Shown piece by piece: positions 41,079-50,725 of a stretch of 64,000 nucleotides of DNA. The notes under the pieces are model-generated. The model saw nothing but the letters and a program-made list of their open reading frames with translations. It was not told where the DNA came from and did no database searches. The position numbers were made by a program, and so were the translations under genes. The stretch lies in the NCBI GenBank assembly GCA_023807065.1, contig JAJJLU010000332.1, forward strand, positions 1 to 64,000. The letters run 5' to 3'. This DNA comes from Isotricha intestinalis (taxonomy: Eukaryota; Ciliophora; Litostomatea; Vestibuliferida; Isotrichidae). The number at the start of each line of letters is the position of its first letter. Within the stretch, counting starts at the first letter, position 1.

Positions 41079-42320
41079 ATGGCTTCTTTCTTTCAAAAAA
41101 ATCATTTAAAATTTATAGAAAGATCAGCTTCAATTTCAGAAAAACCAGAAATAAATTTATTAAAGAAATATAATATAAATGATAAAATACATTTAATAAG
41201 AAATCAAGTGAAAAGATTTACTTCAAATGATAAGATTAATAATTTTAATTTTATGAATTCTAAAATTGAAAAAGAATATATGAAACAAAAAACAATGAAT
41301 AATGTAATTTCAAGAAATAATAATGAATTTAAAATAAATTATTCTTCTTTAGAAAATGATAACACAGTATATTCTACTCTAAAAAATAGTAATGATAGTA
41401 ATTTAATATTAAATACTATAAGTAGAACTGATGAAAAAAAACATACTTTTTTTAAACCAGTTCAAACTTCTTTTAAGAAATATAGTATTTTTTCAAAAAA
41501 AGTAAAAATTGATTTAAAAAAAAATTGTATTAAAAATGTAATTGAAAGAAATTTAAGAGAAAACAAACATATAACTTTTGAAAAAATAAAAGAAAAAGTT
41601 TTAAAAAATTATACTCCAAATTTAGCATCAAAAGAAATATCAATAATAACAGATACAAATGACATAAAAAATAATGAAAATGATTTCAAAAATTATACTA
41701 ATTTTAACAGTTTTGAAAGAAATGAAAAATTATTAAATACTTTTGTAAGTCCAAAAAGAAGTAAAAAAAATCATTTATCATTTTTAAAATTTAAAAGTGA
41801 AAAAGAATTAAAAACATTTACTTCATTACTTAAAAATAAGAATAATAAAAGATTTTCAATAGATTTTTCAAAATTTCAAAAAACAAATTTAGATGATTAT
41901 TTTTTTAAAAAAGAAGTTAAAAAAACAGGGAAAATAAAAGCAATGAGAGAATTAAAAGCAATATCGAATATATTAACAGAATATGAGGAATTAAATATTG
42001 ATAAAGGAACATATTCAAAGCAAAATTTAAATAGAATAGTAGAATTATTAAAATTAAAAAGTTTTCATTTTAATGAAGAAGAAATGAATAATATAAAAGA
42101 AATTAATATAGATAAATTTGATTATAATACTGAAGAAGGATGTTATGTTATTAATGCTATTAGTCATTTAGGTCCTCCTCCTTTTTTAAAAACTAAATTT
42201 AAAAGTTCTACAATTTCGAAATATAATGATTCTATTGGTTTAGGTTTTGGTTCTTATAGAAATAAAGATGGAAAAGAATATAGAAAAAAAATTCACAATT
42301 TAAAATATAAAGTGGATTAA
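41079..42320 (+). CDS. Hypothetical protein with ordered C-terminus, 413 aa
   Basis: The N-terminal 300 residues are Lys/Asn/Ser-rich. The C-terminal 110 are more ordered, with AMRELKAISNILTEYEELN, then KLKSFHFNEEEMNNIKEINIDKFDY, then the Gly/Pro-rich HLGPPPFLKTKFKS and IGLGFGSYRNKDGKEYRKKI. The HLGPPPFL and GFGSYRN turns look conserved, but I cannot name a family. There are no transmembrane segments or zinc ligands. The start ATG follows an A-rich leader typical of this window. Confidence 0.65.
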   Translation: MASFFQKNHLKFIERSASISEKPEINLLKKYNINDKIHLIRNQVKRFTSNDKINNFNFMNSKIEKEYMKQKTMNNVISRNNNEFKINYSSLENDNTVYSTLKNSNDSNLILNTISRTDEKKHTFFKPVQTSFKKYSIFSKKVKIDLKKNCIKNVIERNLRENKHITFEKIKEKVLKNYTPNLASKEISIITDTNDIKNNENDFKNYTNFNSFERNEKLLNTFVSPKRSKKNHLSFLKFKSEKELKTFTSLLKNKNNKRFSIDFSKFQKTNLDDYFFKKEVKKTGKIKAMRELKAISNILTEYEELNIDKGTYSKQNLNRIVELLKLKSFHFNEEEMNNIKEINIDKFDYNTEEGCYVINAISHLGPPPFLKTKFKSSTISKYNDSIGLGFGSYRNKDGKEYRKKIHNLKYKVD

Positions 42321-42649
42321 TTATTATTAATTTAAGTGATTATAGATATATATATTTTTTTTAGTGATTTTATAAAAATATTATTTTTAATTTGGTAAAT
42401 TTATTATTGAATGATAAATAAAATAAAGTTTATTTGTTTATATTATTTATTTGTTATTTATTTTATTGTTAAATATTAATAACAATCAAATTTTTTTTTT
42501 TTTAATTATTTATCTTCAAAAAGATAATCCTTTTTTTCAATTAATTATCTTATAAATTTTTGTTTTTTTTATATTCAGTTAGTTTTTTTATTTTTCATAT
42601 AAATTAAATTAACTCCTAATTCAATATTATTACATCAATTATCATTTTT

Positions 42650-43053
42650 TTACTTTTTTAATGAAATTTCTTTAGGTAATCTTATAACAATATGAATTAA
42701 AACAGTAGTTTTATCAAAGAAGTATAATTTTTCTTCATTTTTATAATATATATTTGAACTAGTTTTTTATAATAATTAGAATTTTTATTTGAATTATCAT
42801 AATTATCAATATATATTAATGTTTAAAATAAAGGAGAATTATAATTTGATTTTTTAAATCATTTATTGAAATTTTGGGGTCATGATAATTAATAATTTCT
42901 TCTTTATTTTCAGATTTAATTTTTCATAGCAAAATGTAAAGAATTATTTCTATTTTTATCAAAAAAATTAATATCAATAATTTTTTCTTAAAAAAGAAAT
43001 AATATATTCTTTCTTAGTTTTTTCCTTTAATTAATTTAAATAAATCTATCCAT
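42650..43053 (-). pseudogene. Decayed ankyrin-repeat-type gene
   Basis: Reading the minus strand from about 43,053, one frame gives IIDINFFDKNRNNSLHFAMKN. That fits one ankyrin repeat (DIN..D.NGNTPLHFA..N), including the His-Phe-Ala core. Further pieces lie in other frames: ENKEEIINYHDPKISINDLK, LIYIDNYDNSNKNSNYYKK, and NEEKLYFFDKTTVLIHIVIRL. Frameshifts and in-frame TAA/TGA separate them and there is no intact start. It is an old copy with no coding capacity. The rest of 42,321-42,650 shows nothing. Confidence 0.5.
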
Positions 43054-43101
43054 TTTTAAAAAATATATAAAAATCTTAATTAAAAAATTGCAAATAAAAA
43101 A

Positions 43102-43350
43102 ATGTTACTCAGAGTAAAAGGAACAACCGGGAGACAATTAGAAATTGAAATTGAATATAATTCTCCTATTAAAGAAGTTAAACAAAAAATAGCTGATAAA
43201 CAAGGAATTCCATCTGGTGTTTTTTTCCTTGTTTATGGAGGAAAAGTATTACAAGATGATAAATTATTAAGTGATTATCCTAATATTACTAAAGATAGTT
43301 TATTACAATGTGTTGAAACTACTATTGGAGGGCTTTCCAATATTTTTTAA
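43102..43350 (+). CDS. Ubiquitin-like protein with Gly-Gly and five-residue tail
   Basis: The 82-aa protein aligns with ubiquitin without gaps to position 50: MLLRVKGTTG start, KQKIADKQGIP (ubiquitin KAKIQDKEGIP), LVYGGKVL (ubiquitin LIFAGKQL), LLSDYPNI (TLSDYNI). Lysines at ubiquitin positions 6, 27, 29, 33, 48 and 63 are kept; K11 is Arg. The hydrophobic patch is L8-to-Thr, I44-to-Val, V70-to-Val. The C-terminus reads ETTIGG then LSNIF, so a peptidase would need to expose the Gly-Gly, as for NEDD8 or SUMO precursors. Ubiquitin's Arg72 and Arg74 are Thr and Ile, which argues against charging by a ubiquitin E1. It is probably a distinct conjugatable modifier, but it could be a non-conjugated relative. 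Confidence 0.85.
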   Translation: MLLRVKGTTGRQLEIEIEYNSPIKEVKQKIADKQGIPSGVFFLVYGGKVLQDDKLLSDYPNITKDSLLQCVETTIGGLSNIF

Positions 43351-43950
43351 AAATGTTTTTTTTGATATGTATAAGAATTTTCAAATAAATAATGTTTTTA
43401 TATATGGAAAAACGACAAAAATTTTATTTTTATTTATAACTTTTTTTTTAACTTATTAATTTATTATTTATACTCTTTTTGCGATTTATTATAAGGGATT
43501 TGATTAATATTGTGAAATAAAAAAAAATAAATTTCTATGATAAATATTGTTTTGAAGATAAAGTCAAAAAATTTGAAGTATTTAATTATTAATTTTATGG
43601 ACTATTTGTTAATTATGAATTTTATTTTTATTATTTAGCTTAAAATTTTTAATATATTGCCTTGATAACAATAAAAATAAAAGATTAAATCTAAGAAACT
43701 CAATTAAATAATAAATTAAAAAAAATAAATAAAAAGAATGAGCAATTTAACTATTTTTTTTGTTAATTTAATGGTTTTATAAACAAAGGTTTAAAATTAG
43801 AATATTCTTTTTTAATTGAAAAAAACAAAAATAAAAAAATGAGTATTTCCCAAAAACAACATTAAAAATGTTTAAAAAAAATAAATGGTAATAATCAACA
43901 ATGGATATTTAAACATAAATTTTATTAATAATAAAAAAGCAATTATATTC
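43351..43950. other. Spacer with coding-like fragments
   Basis: No intact gene. Plus-strand pieces read INFYDKYCFEDKVKKFEVFNY (about 43,528-43,590) and KCLKKINGNNQQWIFKHKF (about 43,867-43,923), each broken by TAA. They may be remnants of one gene or chance. No family is recognised. Confidence 0.25.
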
Positions 43951-46142
43951 TTATTTAAAATTATCAATAATACTTAATTTTCCTTTAATACTATTAATAA
44001 GTAAATCACTTAATTGACCAGCTAAATCAGGATTATTAATAGAACCACCTTTATATTTTAAAATTTCCTCATCCCTTTTTGCTTTTTCATCAATATATTT
44101 AATTTTATCTTTTATAAGTCGAATATTTTCAAATTTATTTCCAGTTTTATTTATTAATGTATTCCAATTGAAAGTATTAAAAACTTTATTTCTATTTGGA
44201 TTTTTTTCTCTTAATTCTTTTAAATAATCAAAATCTTTTGGTAATTTTTTAGAATGTATTATTTTATTGACACTATTATTTTTAGTTAATAATATTTTAT
44301 TATTATTATTATTATGAATATTAACTTCACTAATTGCTCTTAATATACTTTTTTTATAATTTTTTTCATAATTTTCATTACTTGTTAATATTTTATTTCC
44401 TTGTTTAAAACAATTATTTTCTCTTTTTATTTTTTTTAAATATTTTTGTTTAATATACTTTACTCTTGCTTTTCCTCTTAAATCACTTATTCTAAATATT
44501 CTTTCCTTTCTTTCTCTTAATAATCTTTCATTAATTTTTTTAATTTTTGGAACTTTTTCAATAGAATATTTTTCTCTTTTCATATTAAATAATTTTTTAT
44601 TTAATTTTTCATTTTCTTCTTTTTCTTTTAATTTATTTTCTTCATCTTTTAAAATTTTTACTAAAGGACTTTTATAAGAAGGAATTATCAAAGATCTATT
44701 TTTCCACATTTTTTTCATATTTCTTGTTTTTTCAATAATATCTTTTTGAACTAAAATTCTATTTTCTTCAAATTTTCTTTGTAATTCTTTTATATCTTCT
44801 TTTGTTACTATTTTTTTTTTTTCTAATTTTACTTTTTTTATTTCTCTATTTAATTCTAATTCATATTTATTTTTCATTTTATTAAATAAATATTCTTTCT
44901 CATCTTTTTTTGTTTGAGCATTTATAAATTTTTTTGTTTTTTCTAATTGATTATTTATTACTTTTTTTCTTCTTAAAATTAATTCTCTTTCTTTTTCTCT
45001 TTGAGAAAGTAAAAAACTTTTTTTTTTTTCTTTTTCTTCATTTTCCAAATCGTTTAATTTTTTAATTAATTTTTCTTTTGATCTTTCTAAATCATTTATT
45101 CTATTTTGTTTTAATATATTACTTTGTCTTTCTAATTCATAAATTCTTTCATTATTAAAACTTTCACTTTCATATTTTTCAATAAAATCTTTTAAATTTA
45201 ATTTTTTATTTATTTTTTGTTCTTCACTTATAATATTATTTATTTGTAATTGAATATCTTCTAATTGATTATATAAAAGTGTTTGTTTATTTTTTAATTT
45301 TTTTATTTCTTCTTCTTTTATTTTTTTATTTAATTCTAATTGATTTAAAGATTCATTTTGTAATATTTTTTTATTTTCATTTAATTTATATAAATTTTGT
45401 TTTATTCCTTCTTCTTTTAATTTTAATGAGTGAATAATTTTCAATGATTGACTATGATATAATTTATGTGATAATGGAATTGATGTAATATAAGTTGAAT
45501 TTTGTATTAAATCAGATATATCTTTTTTATTCTATTTTAGGGTGAAAAATAAATAATTTTATATTTTACATTTGATATTTCTATTTCATTATTTTTCATT
45601 TCATCTTTAATTTTTAATAAGGAAGTTTCTATTTGATTTGATATTCCTTGAATTATATTATTTGGAAATTCATTTAATTCTTTTTTTAAATATTTGTTCG
45701 TTTCATTATCTATTTTAGGAATTCTAAAATATTATATGAATTACTTTTACTCTTTATTTTCACTTTCTATTTTTCCTTTATCATTATTATCACTTATATT
45801 TTCAATATTATCTTCATTTTCATTATTATTTTGATTATTATTTTCATTATTGTTTTCAATGTTATTTTCATTACTCTTTTCAATCCTATTTTCATCATTG
45901 TTTTCAATTGTATTTTTATTATTCTTTTCATTTACATTTAATAAATTATTTTTTAAATCTTTGATTTTATCATTTATTTTCTTATCATCTACTTTACTTT
46001 TTTCATTTTCTTTTTTAATTTTTTCATTTTTATTTCCTTTATTATCACTAAAAATATTTATGTTAATAATTTGAACATCATCTTTTTTCTCATATTCTTG
46101 AGCAATATGATTTTCTCCTTCATCAAAATAATCATTTTTCAT
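43951..46142 (-). CDS. Coiled-coil protein, three exons, 708 aa
   Basis: Three exons (45751-46142, 45570-45723, 43951-45531) splice through 27-nt and 38-nt GT-AG introns into 708 residues. Read separately, the pieces look like two unrelated short genes; the exon-exon frame proves one. The first 130 residues are Asn/Glu/Lys-rich. A very long coiled coil follows (about 215-540, with many ERELILRRKK and REKER runs). The C-terminus is ordered, with KPKIKKINERLLRERKERIF and a final DPLAGQL-like block (NNPDLAGQLSDLLINSIKGKLSII). It probably scaffolds a cytoskeletal structure. The name of the family is not known to me. Confidence 0.85.
45532..45569 (-). other. Intron, 38 nt
   Basis: The donor GTAAAATAT and acceptor AAAATAG join ATA TCA AAT to AAT AAA AAA in phase 0. 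Retention would shift the frame and meet a TAA within the intron. Confidence 0.85.
45724..45750 (-). other. Intron, 27 nt
   Basis: The donor GTAAAAGTA and acceptor ATTTTAG join AAA GA to A ATT CCT. At 27 nt it is the shortest intron in the window. Retention gives an immediate in-frame TAA at the donor. Confidence 0.85.
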
Positions 46143-46441
46143 CTTTTATAAAATTATTTTTTAAGTAAATAAAATAGAAAAAATAAAAATTAAAATTAAA
46201 ATAATATAATTATATATCCTTTTTCATATTTGTTAAATATTGAATATTGAAATTTTTTAATCTACTTATTTTCAAATCAATAATTGACAATAATTAAAAA
46301 AATTTGAAATAAAATGAATAAAATAATGAATAAAAATAACATTATTTCTTTCAGACTAAAAAATTAAAAAATTAGATTAATTATAATATTATTATTTATT
46401 TTATTTAATTTTAAATTGTAATAATATGAACAATAAAATAT

Positions 46442-47179
46442 TTAATCATCTTTTTCATCTTCAACAACAAAAGGATCATTTTCATTAGTAGAAATATCAG
46501 TAATAAATTCTCTAGTAATTAAATTTTTGGGTATAATAACTTCTTTAATTAAAGCAATACATTCTTTATATTTTTCTTGAATAGTCCAAAATTGAACTGT
46601 TTCTCCAAAATCAAAATTAATATTATATGGAAATGATATTCTAATATAAAATTTAGTTGTATCTAAACCTGGTCTTTCAACTCCTTTTTTTATTATTAAT
46701 ATATCTTGAATATCATCTATTTTTTGCACTCTTTCAGTTTTAGATAATAAAATATTATAACGACAAAGTTTAATTATTCCTTTCTAAAAATATTAGTTTT
46801 ATCATTTTAAAAAATGAGTTTTTAAATTTATTAATTTTACTTTTTTATTCACTGTTAATTTTTCTATTTTTCCCATATAAATCATAATAAAATAAACATA
46901 ATATAAAGCAATATTTATTGATACTGTTAATTTTGATTTTGCTTCTTCATATATTATTACATAAGTTAAATAAATTGCTAAACCTAAAAAGAATGAACTA
47001 AAAAACCAAATCATCCAAGGAAATCTAATAAATCTATAATATTGACAATCTCTTAATTTATGTAAATTCTGTTCTAAAAGAATATAAAAAATAAATCTAA
47101 TAAAATTACTTGTAAATGTTGTATCAAAAGTTGGTTCTTCTTTTTTAGAAATCATTAAACTTGTTAATCTTTTCAACAT
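46442..47179 (-). CDS. Small polytopic membrane protein, two exons, 226 aa
   Basis: Exons 46841-47179 and 46442-46783 join through a 57-nt intron into a 226-aa protein; neither exon alone makes sense as a gene. Hydrophobic segments lie at about 25-38, 52-75 and 85-105 (FIRFIFYILL, WMIWFFSSFFLGLAIYLTYVII, YYVYFIMIYMG). A hydrophilic C-terminal domain with KKGIIKLCRYNILLSKTERVQKIDDIQ follows, a layout with ligand- or lipid-binding potential. The last 15 residues are acidic. I do not recognise the family; ciliates have similar small proteins of unknown role. Confidence 0.75.
46784..46840 (-). other. Intron, 57 nt
   Basis: The donor GTAAAATTA and acceptor TTTTTAG join GTG AAT AAA AAA to AAA GGA ATA in phase 0. 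The intron holds an in-frame TGA. It is the longest intron found here. Confidence 0.8.
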
Positions 47180-47328
47180 AATTTTAAAAAAAAAGAAAAT
47201 TAAATATAAATATTAAAATTAAAAATTATAATAAATAATTCAATTTAAAAATTAAATGAAAGTTTTAAAGTCTTCATTAAGCTTATCTAAAAACAGTAAA
47301 AAATATATTATTAATATTATAAGATAGA

Positions 47329-49851
47329 ATGCAAAATTCAGGTGAATTTCAAAATAAATCATTAATAAAATGTGCATCATCAAAGTCAATGTATTCATTT
47401 AAAAATTCTTCAATTTTTTCAAGACCAAAAACTTCTCTTGGGCAATTATCAAGAAAAAATATATTTTTAAGAAAAGCAGTTCCTCCTAATTTAGATGTTC
47501 TTCAATTAATAATTAAAAATAATCCTGAACATTATAATTATGATTTATTAGCTAAAAAAATGGATATTATGAATAAGAAATATTTGAATAAATCTATTTC
47601 AAATACAGATAAAAAATATTATAATTATAATATATTATACGGAAGTAAATCTAATAATATTATTGAAACTTATTCACCAAAATTAAGACCAAGATCTTCT
47701 TCTTTAAAAGAATTTAATAAAAGTATTTTATCATCATCAATTGAAAAAAAAATATTTTCTGATGAAGAAATAAATTTAATATTTAAAAAAAAATGTGAAG
47801 ATATAAATGTAAATTTAAGATTAGAATTATTAAATAGATTTAATGATTTTATTTGTAAAAGATGTGTAAATAGAATAGTAGATTTATCAGAATGTAATTT
47901 ATCAATTAATTCAATTTCTGCTCTCAAATATATTTTAGAACAAGATGATAGATGTTCAAGATTAATTTTAGCAAGAAATAATATTGGAGATAAAGGTGTT
48001 GAAATTTTAGCAGATTACATTGAAGAAAATAATTCTTTAGTTTATTTAGATTTATCATCTAATGATATTGGATTTAAAGGAGGAGATTGTTTATTTAAAA
48101 GTTTAATATATAATACTTCTATTATAAGTTTAAATCTTTCTTCACTTGATGGAATTAATAGAAATAGAATTTGTGCTGAAGGAACTAAGTTTATAACCAA
48201 TTTATTAAAAGAAAATAAATTTTTAAGTGAATTAAACTTAAGTGGAAATTCAATTAAAAATGAAGGATTAAAAAATATTATTGATGGTTTATATGATAAT
48301 AATTCACTTATAACTTTAATATTATCAAATAATGAAATTGATGAAAAAGGAATAATTTATTTTAATTCAATTAAATCTTGTAAATTAAGTGTATTGGATT
48401 TAAAAGAAAATTCAATAAAAAATTATGGAATTGAAATAATAGGAAAATGTTTAATTTCAAATATATTAATGAATGTAAAAGAATTAAATATATCAACATG
48501 TAAAATAACATTTGAAGGAATAAAAAAATTTTTTAGTATAATTTACTCAAATAGAGTACTTAATTCAATAACTTTAAATAATAATTATTTTAGTAAAGGA
48601 AAATTTGAGGATTTAGAACAATTTATTTCAAATATGAATTTACGTTATTTAGGTTTAAGTGGTTGTGCAATTGGAAAAAGTTTTGTTAGTTTAGCAAATA
48701 TAATTATTGGAAATACTACTTTAAAAGGAATTGATTTAAGTTATAATCAAATTGATGATGAATGCTTTAATTGTTTATCAAAATTACCTAAAAATAATAG
48801 AATATTAGAAAGTATTGATTTATCTAAAAATTTTATCACTGAAGCTAGTGCTAAAAATTTCTTTAATAATTTAAATTATAATAATTCTTTAAAATATATT
48901 AATTTCCATGATAATCAAATGCAAAATTCAATTGCAAATATTATTATTAATATATTAAGAATGAATAAAACAATTTTAAAAATAAATTTAACTGCAAATA
49001 GAATTCAATTAAGAATGATTAATGAAATAAATAAATTTTTAAAAAGAAATGCTTCTCTTGAACATGAAAAATTTGTACCATCCTTAAAAGAAAATATTAA
49101 AAGATTACAATTTAATCCAAAAGAATTAATTGAACTTAAAAAGAAAATTATATCAAATAGTAATGATAGAAATGTATTATATCAAAAAGTTATGGAAGAT
49201 ACAAAAAAATTTTCAAAACAAAAAGAAATAGGAGATAAAAATTTAAAAGAATTAGAAGATGAAAATAATAAATATTTAAATGAAATAAAAAAATATGAAA
49301 ATAAAATAAATGAAATTTTAAAAGAAAAAGAAATAACACAAAATAAATTTAAAGAAGAAGCAAATGTAATTGAAACTAAAGTTAAAAATTTAGAAAATGA
49401 ATTAGATATAATTAAGAAAGATTTAATTGATAAAACAATAGAAAAAGATTTAACTATTCAAGAACTTCAATCAAATATTGTTAAATATCAAAATGATTTA
49501 AATTTAATGTTTAGTAGAGTTGATTTAGCTTTAAAAAGTCAAGAATTACTTAAAAATGAAATTCAACAAAAAAGAAATAAATTATTTGCTCCGAAAAAAT
49601 CTGAAAGTAAAGAAGATAAAAAAAATAAAAATACTAAAAAAGTGAATGTTACTAAAAATATTAAGAAAGAAAATGAAAAAAAAGATAATGAAAAAAAAGA
49701 TAATGAAAAAAAAGATGATGAAAAAAAAGAAAGTGAAAAAAAAGATATTGAAAAAAAAGAAAATAAAAAATCTCGTCCTAGTTCAGGAAAAAAAAAAAAA
49801 GTTTCCAAAAGTTCTAGTGCAACAAATGTGAAATCCAAATTCAAAAAATAA
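47329..49851 (+). CDS. Leucine-rich-repeat protein, ribonuclease-inhibitor type, 840 aa
   Basis: Residues about 165-585 hold a row of ribonuclease-inhibitor-type LRRs (28-30 aa; YLDLSSNDIGFKGGDCL, ELNLSGNSIKNEGLKNI, TLILSNNEIDEKGI, SIDLSKNFITEASAKNF), forming a curved protein-binding surface. The N-terminal 150 residues are Ser/Lys-rich. The C-terminal part is coiled coil (about 620-745), then a strongly basic Lys-rich tail with a tandem pentapeptide repeat. The fold is shared by many ciliate axonemal and cortical proteins, so a structural role is plausible. A catalytic role is not shown. Confidence 0.92.
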   Translation: MQNSGEFQNKSLIKCASSKSMYSFKNSSIFSRPKTSLGQLSRKNIFLRKAVPPNLDVLQLIIKNNPEHYNYDLLAKKMDIMNKKYLNKSISNTDKKYYNYNILYGSKSNNIIETYSPKLRPRSSSLKEFNKSILSSSIEKKIFSDEEINLIFKKKCEDINVNLRLELLNRFNDFICKRCVNRIVDLSECNLSINSISALKYILEQDDRCSRLILARNNIGDKGVEILADYIEENNSLVYLDLSSNDIGFKGGDCLFKSLIYNTSIISLNLSSLDGINRNRICAEGTKFITNLLKENKFLSELNLSGNSIKNEGLKNIIDGLYDNNSLITLILSNNEIDEKGIIYFNSIKSCKLSVLDLKENSIKNYGIEIIGKCLISNILMNVKELNISTCKITFEGIKKFFSIIYSNRVLNSITLNNNYFSKGKFEDLEQFISNMNLRYLGLSGCAIGKSFVSLANIIIGNTTLKGIDLSYNQIDDECFNCLSKLPKNNRILESIDLSKNFITEASAKNFFNNLNYNNSLKYINFHDNQMQNSIANIIINILRMNKTILKINLTANRIQLRMINEINKFLKRNASLEHEKFVPSLKENIKRLQFNPKELIELKKKIISNSNDRNVLYQKVMEDTKKFSKQKEIGDKNLKELEDENNKYLNEIKKYENKINEILKEKEITQNKFKEEANVIETKVKNLENELDIIKKDLIDKTIEKDLTIQELQSNIVKYQNDLNLMFSRVDLALKSQELLKNEIQQKRNKLFAPKKSESKEDKKNKNTKKVNVTKNIKKENEKKDNEKKDNEKKDDEKKESEKKDIEKKENKKSRPSSGKKKKVSKSSSATNVKSKFKK
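49672..49761 (+). repeat. 15-bp tandem repeat encoding NEKKD-type pentapeptides
   Basis: Six consecutive 15-base units encode NEKKD (three copies), DEKKE, SEKKD and IEKKE, within the LRR gene's Lys-rich tail. Unit differences are mostly single bases in the first codon, as expected from slippage or unequal exchange in a low-complexity tract. Copy number is likely variable between strains. Confidence 0.85.
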
Positions 49852-50725
49852 AAATATAAAATAAAATAATCTATAAATAAATAGACAATTATAATATTAA
49901 CCTATAATTTTTTGATAATAATAAATTAAAATAAAATAAATTTATTATAAAAAGTTATAACAATATAGTTAAAAAATATAAATAAAATATTGCTTTTTTT
50001 TTGTACTTTTATTCAAATTTTTTTAAGTTTTAAATTTTTTTTTCGTTTGTTTAATTAATTTTTTTTTTCAATAAATTTTTTATGAAAAAATGATGTTATT
50101 TAAATTTAATTAATAAATGAATTTATCGAAAATAATAATCAACGGTAATTCAACTATTTTTTTTTCATTAAATTTTTAATTTACTTGATCATTTAAATTA
50201 GATACTATTCTGATCATATAAAAATACACTAAAACAATTATTAATTATGGAACATTTGAAAATAAAAAAATAGTATGAATTTAAATATTCCTTTTGAAAC
50301 TTTTTTACCTAAAGTTAAAAATATTTATTAAATTAATGAATTTTATTATTAGATTTTCCTTTTTTATTAAATTTAACAATTTAATTTCTTTTAAAACCTT
50401 TAAAAAATGATTATTGCAAACAAAACTTAAAAAGAAAAATATTTATCTTTGAATATATTGAAATACTTTTAATCATATTTTTATCTAAATTTATTTATTT
50501 CAATTTCTTAATATATAATATTTAAATAATGTTTTCTCTAGCAATTTTAATTTATGATATTTATAAAAATTATGAAATTACTTTATCAAGTATGAAAAAA
50601 AAATAAAAAATTAATTGTTATTAACAAAAAAGGTAATAACAAATAATAAAAAACATAAAATATAAAATATAAATAAATATATTTATTATATAAAAATATT
50701 TGTTAAACTTTAATTTTAAATTTTT
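49852..50725. other. Spacer with kinase-like relic
   Basis: No intact gene. The long A/T-rich stretch includes the kinase-like fragment described separately (50,306-50,430, minus strand), plus runs with in-frame stops. The right end should carry the promoter of the gene at 50726. Confidence 0.5.
50306..50430 (-). pseudogene. Possible decayed protein-kinase (MAPK-like) fragment
   Basis: On the minus strand about 50,400-50,306 reads VLKEIKLLNLIKKENLI and continues IKFINLI. This resembles the helix-C region of MAP kinases (R.LREIK.L....HENII.L.DI). Just upstream (50,428-50,405) another frame gives VLFAIII, reminiscent of the VAIKKI strand. The order fits a kinase N-lobe, but the catalytic loop and DFG are absent and stops break the rest. 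The match is short, so this is a hypothesis. Confidence 0.3.
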
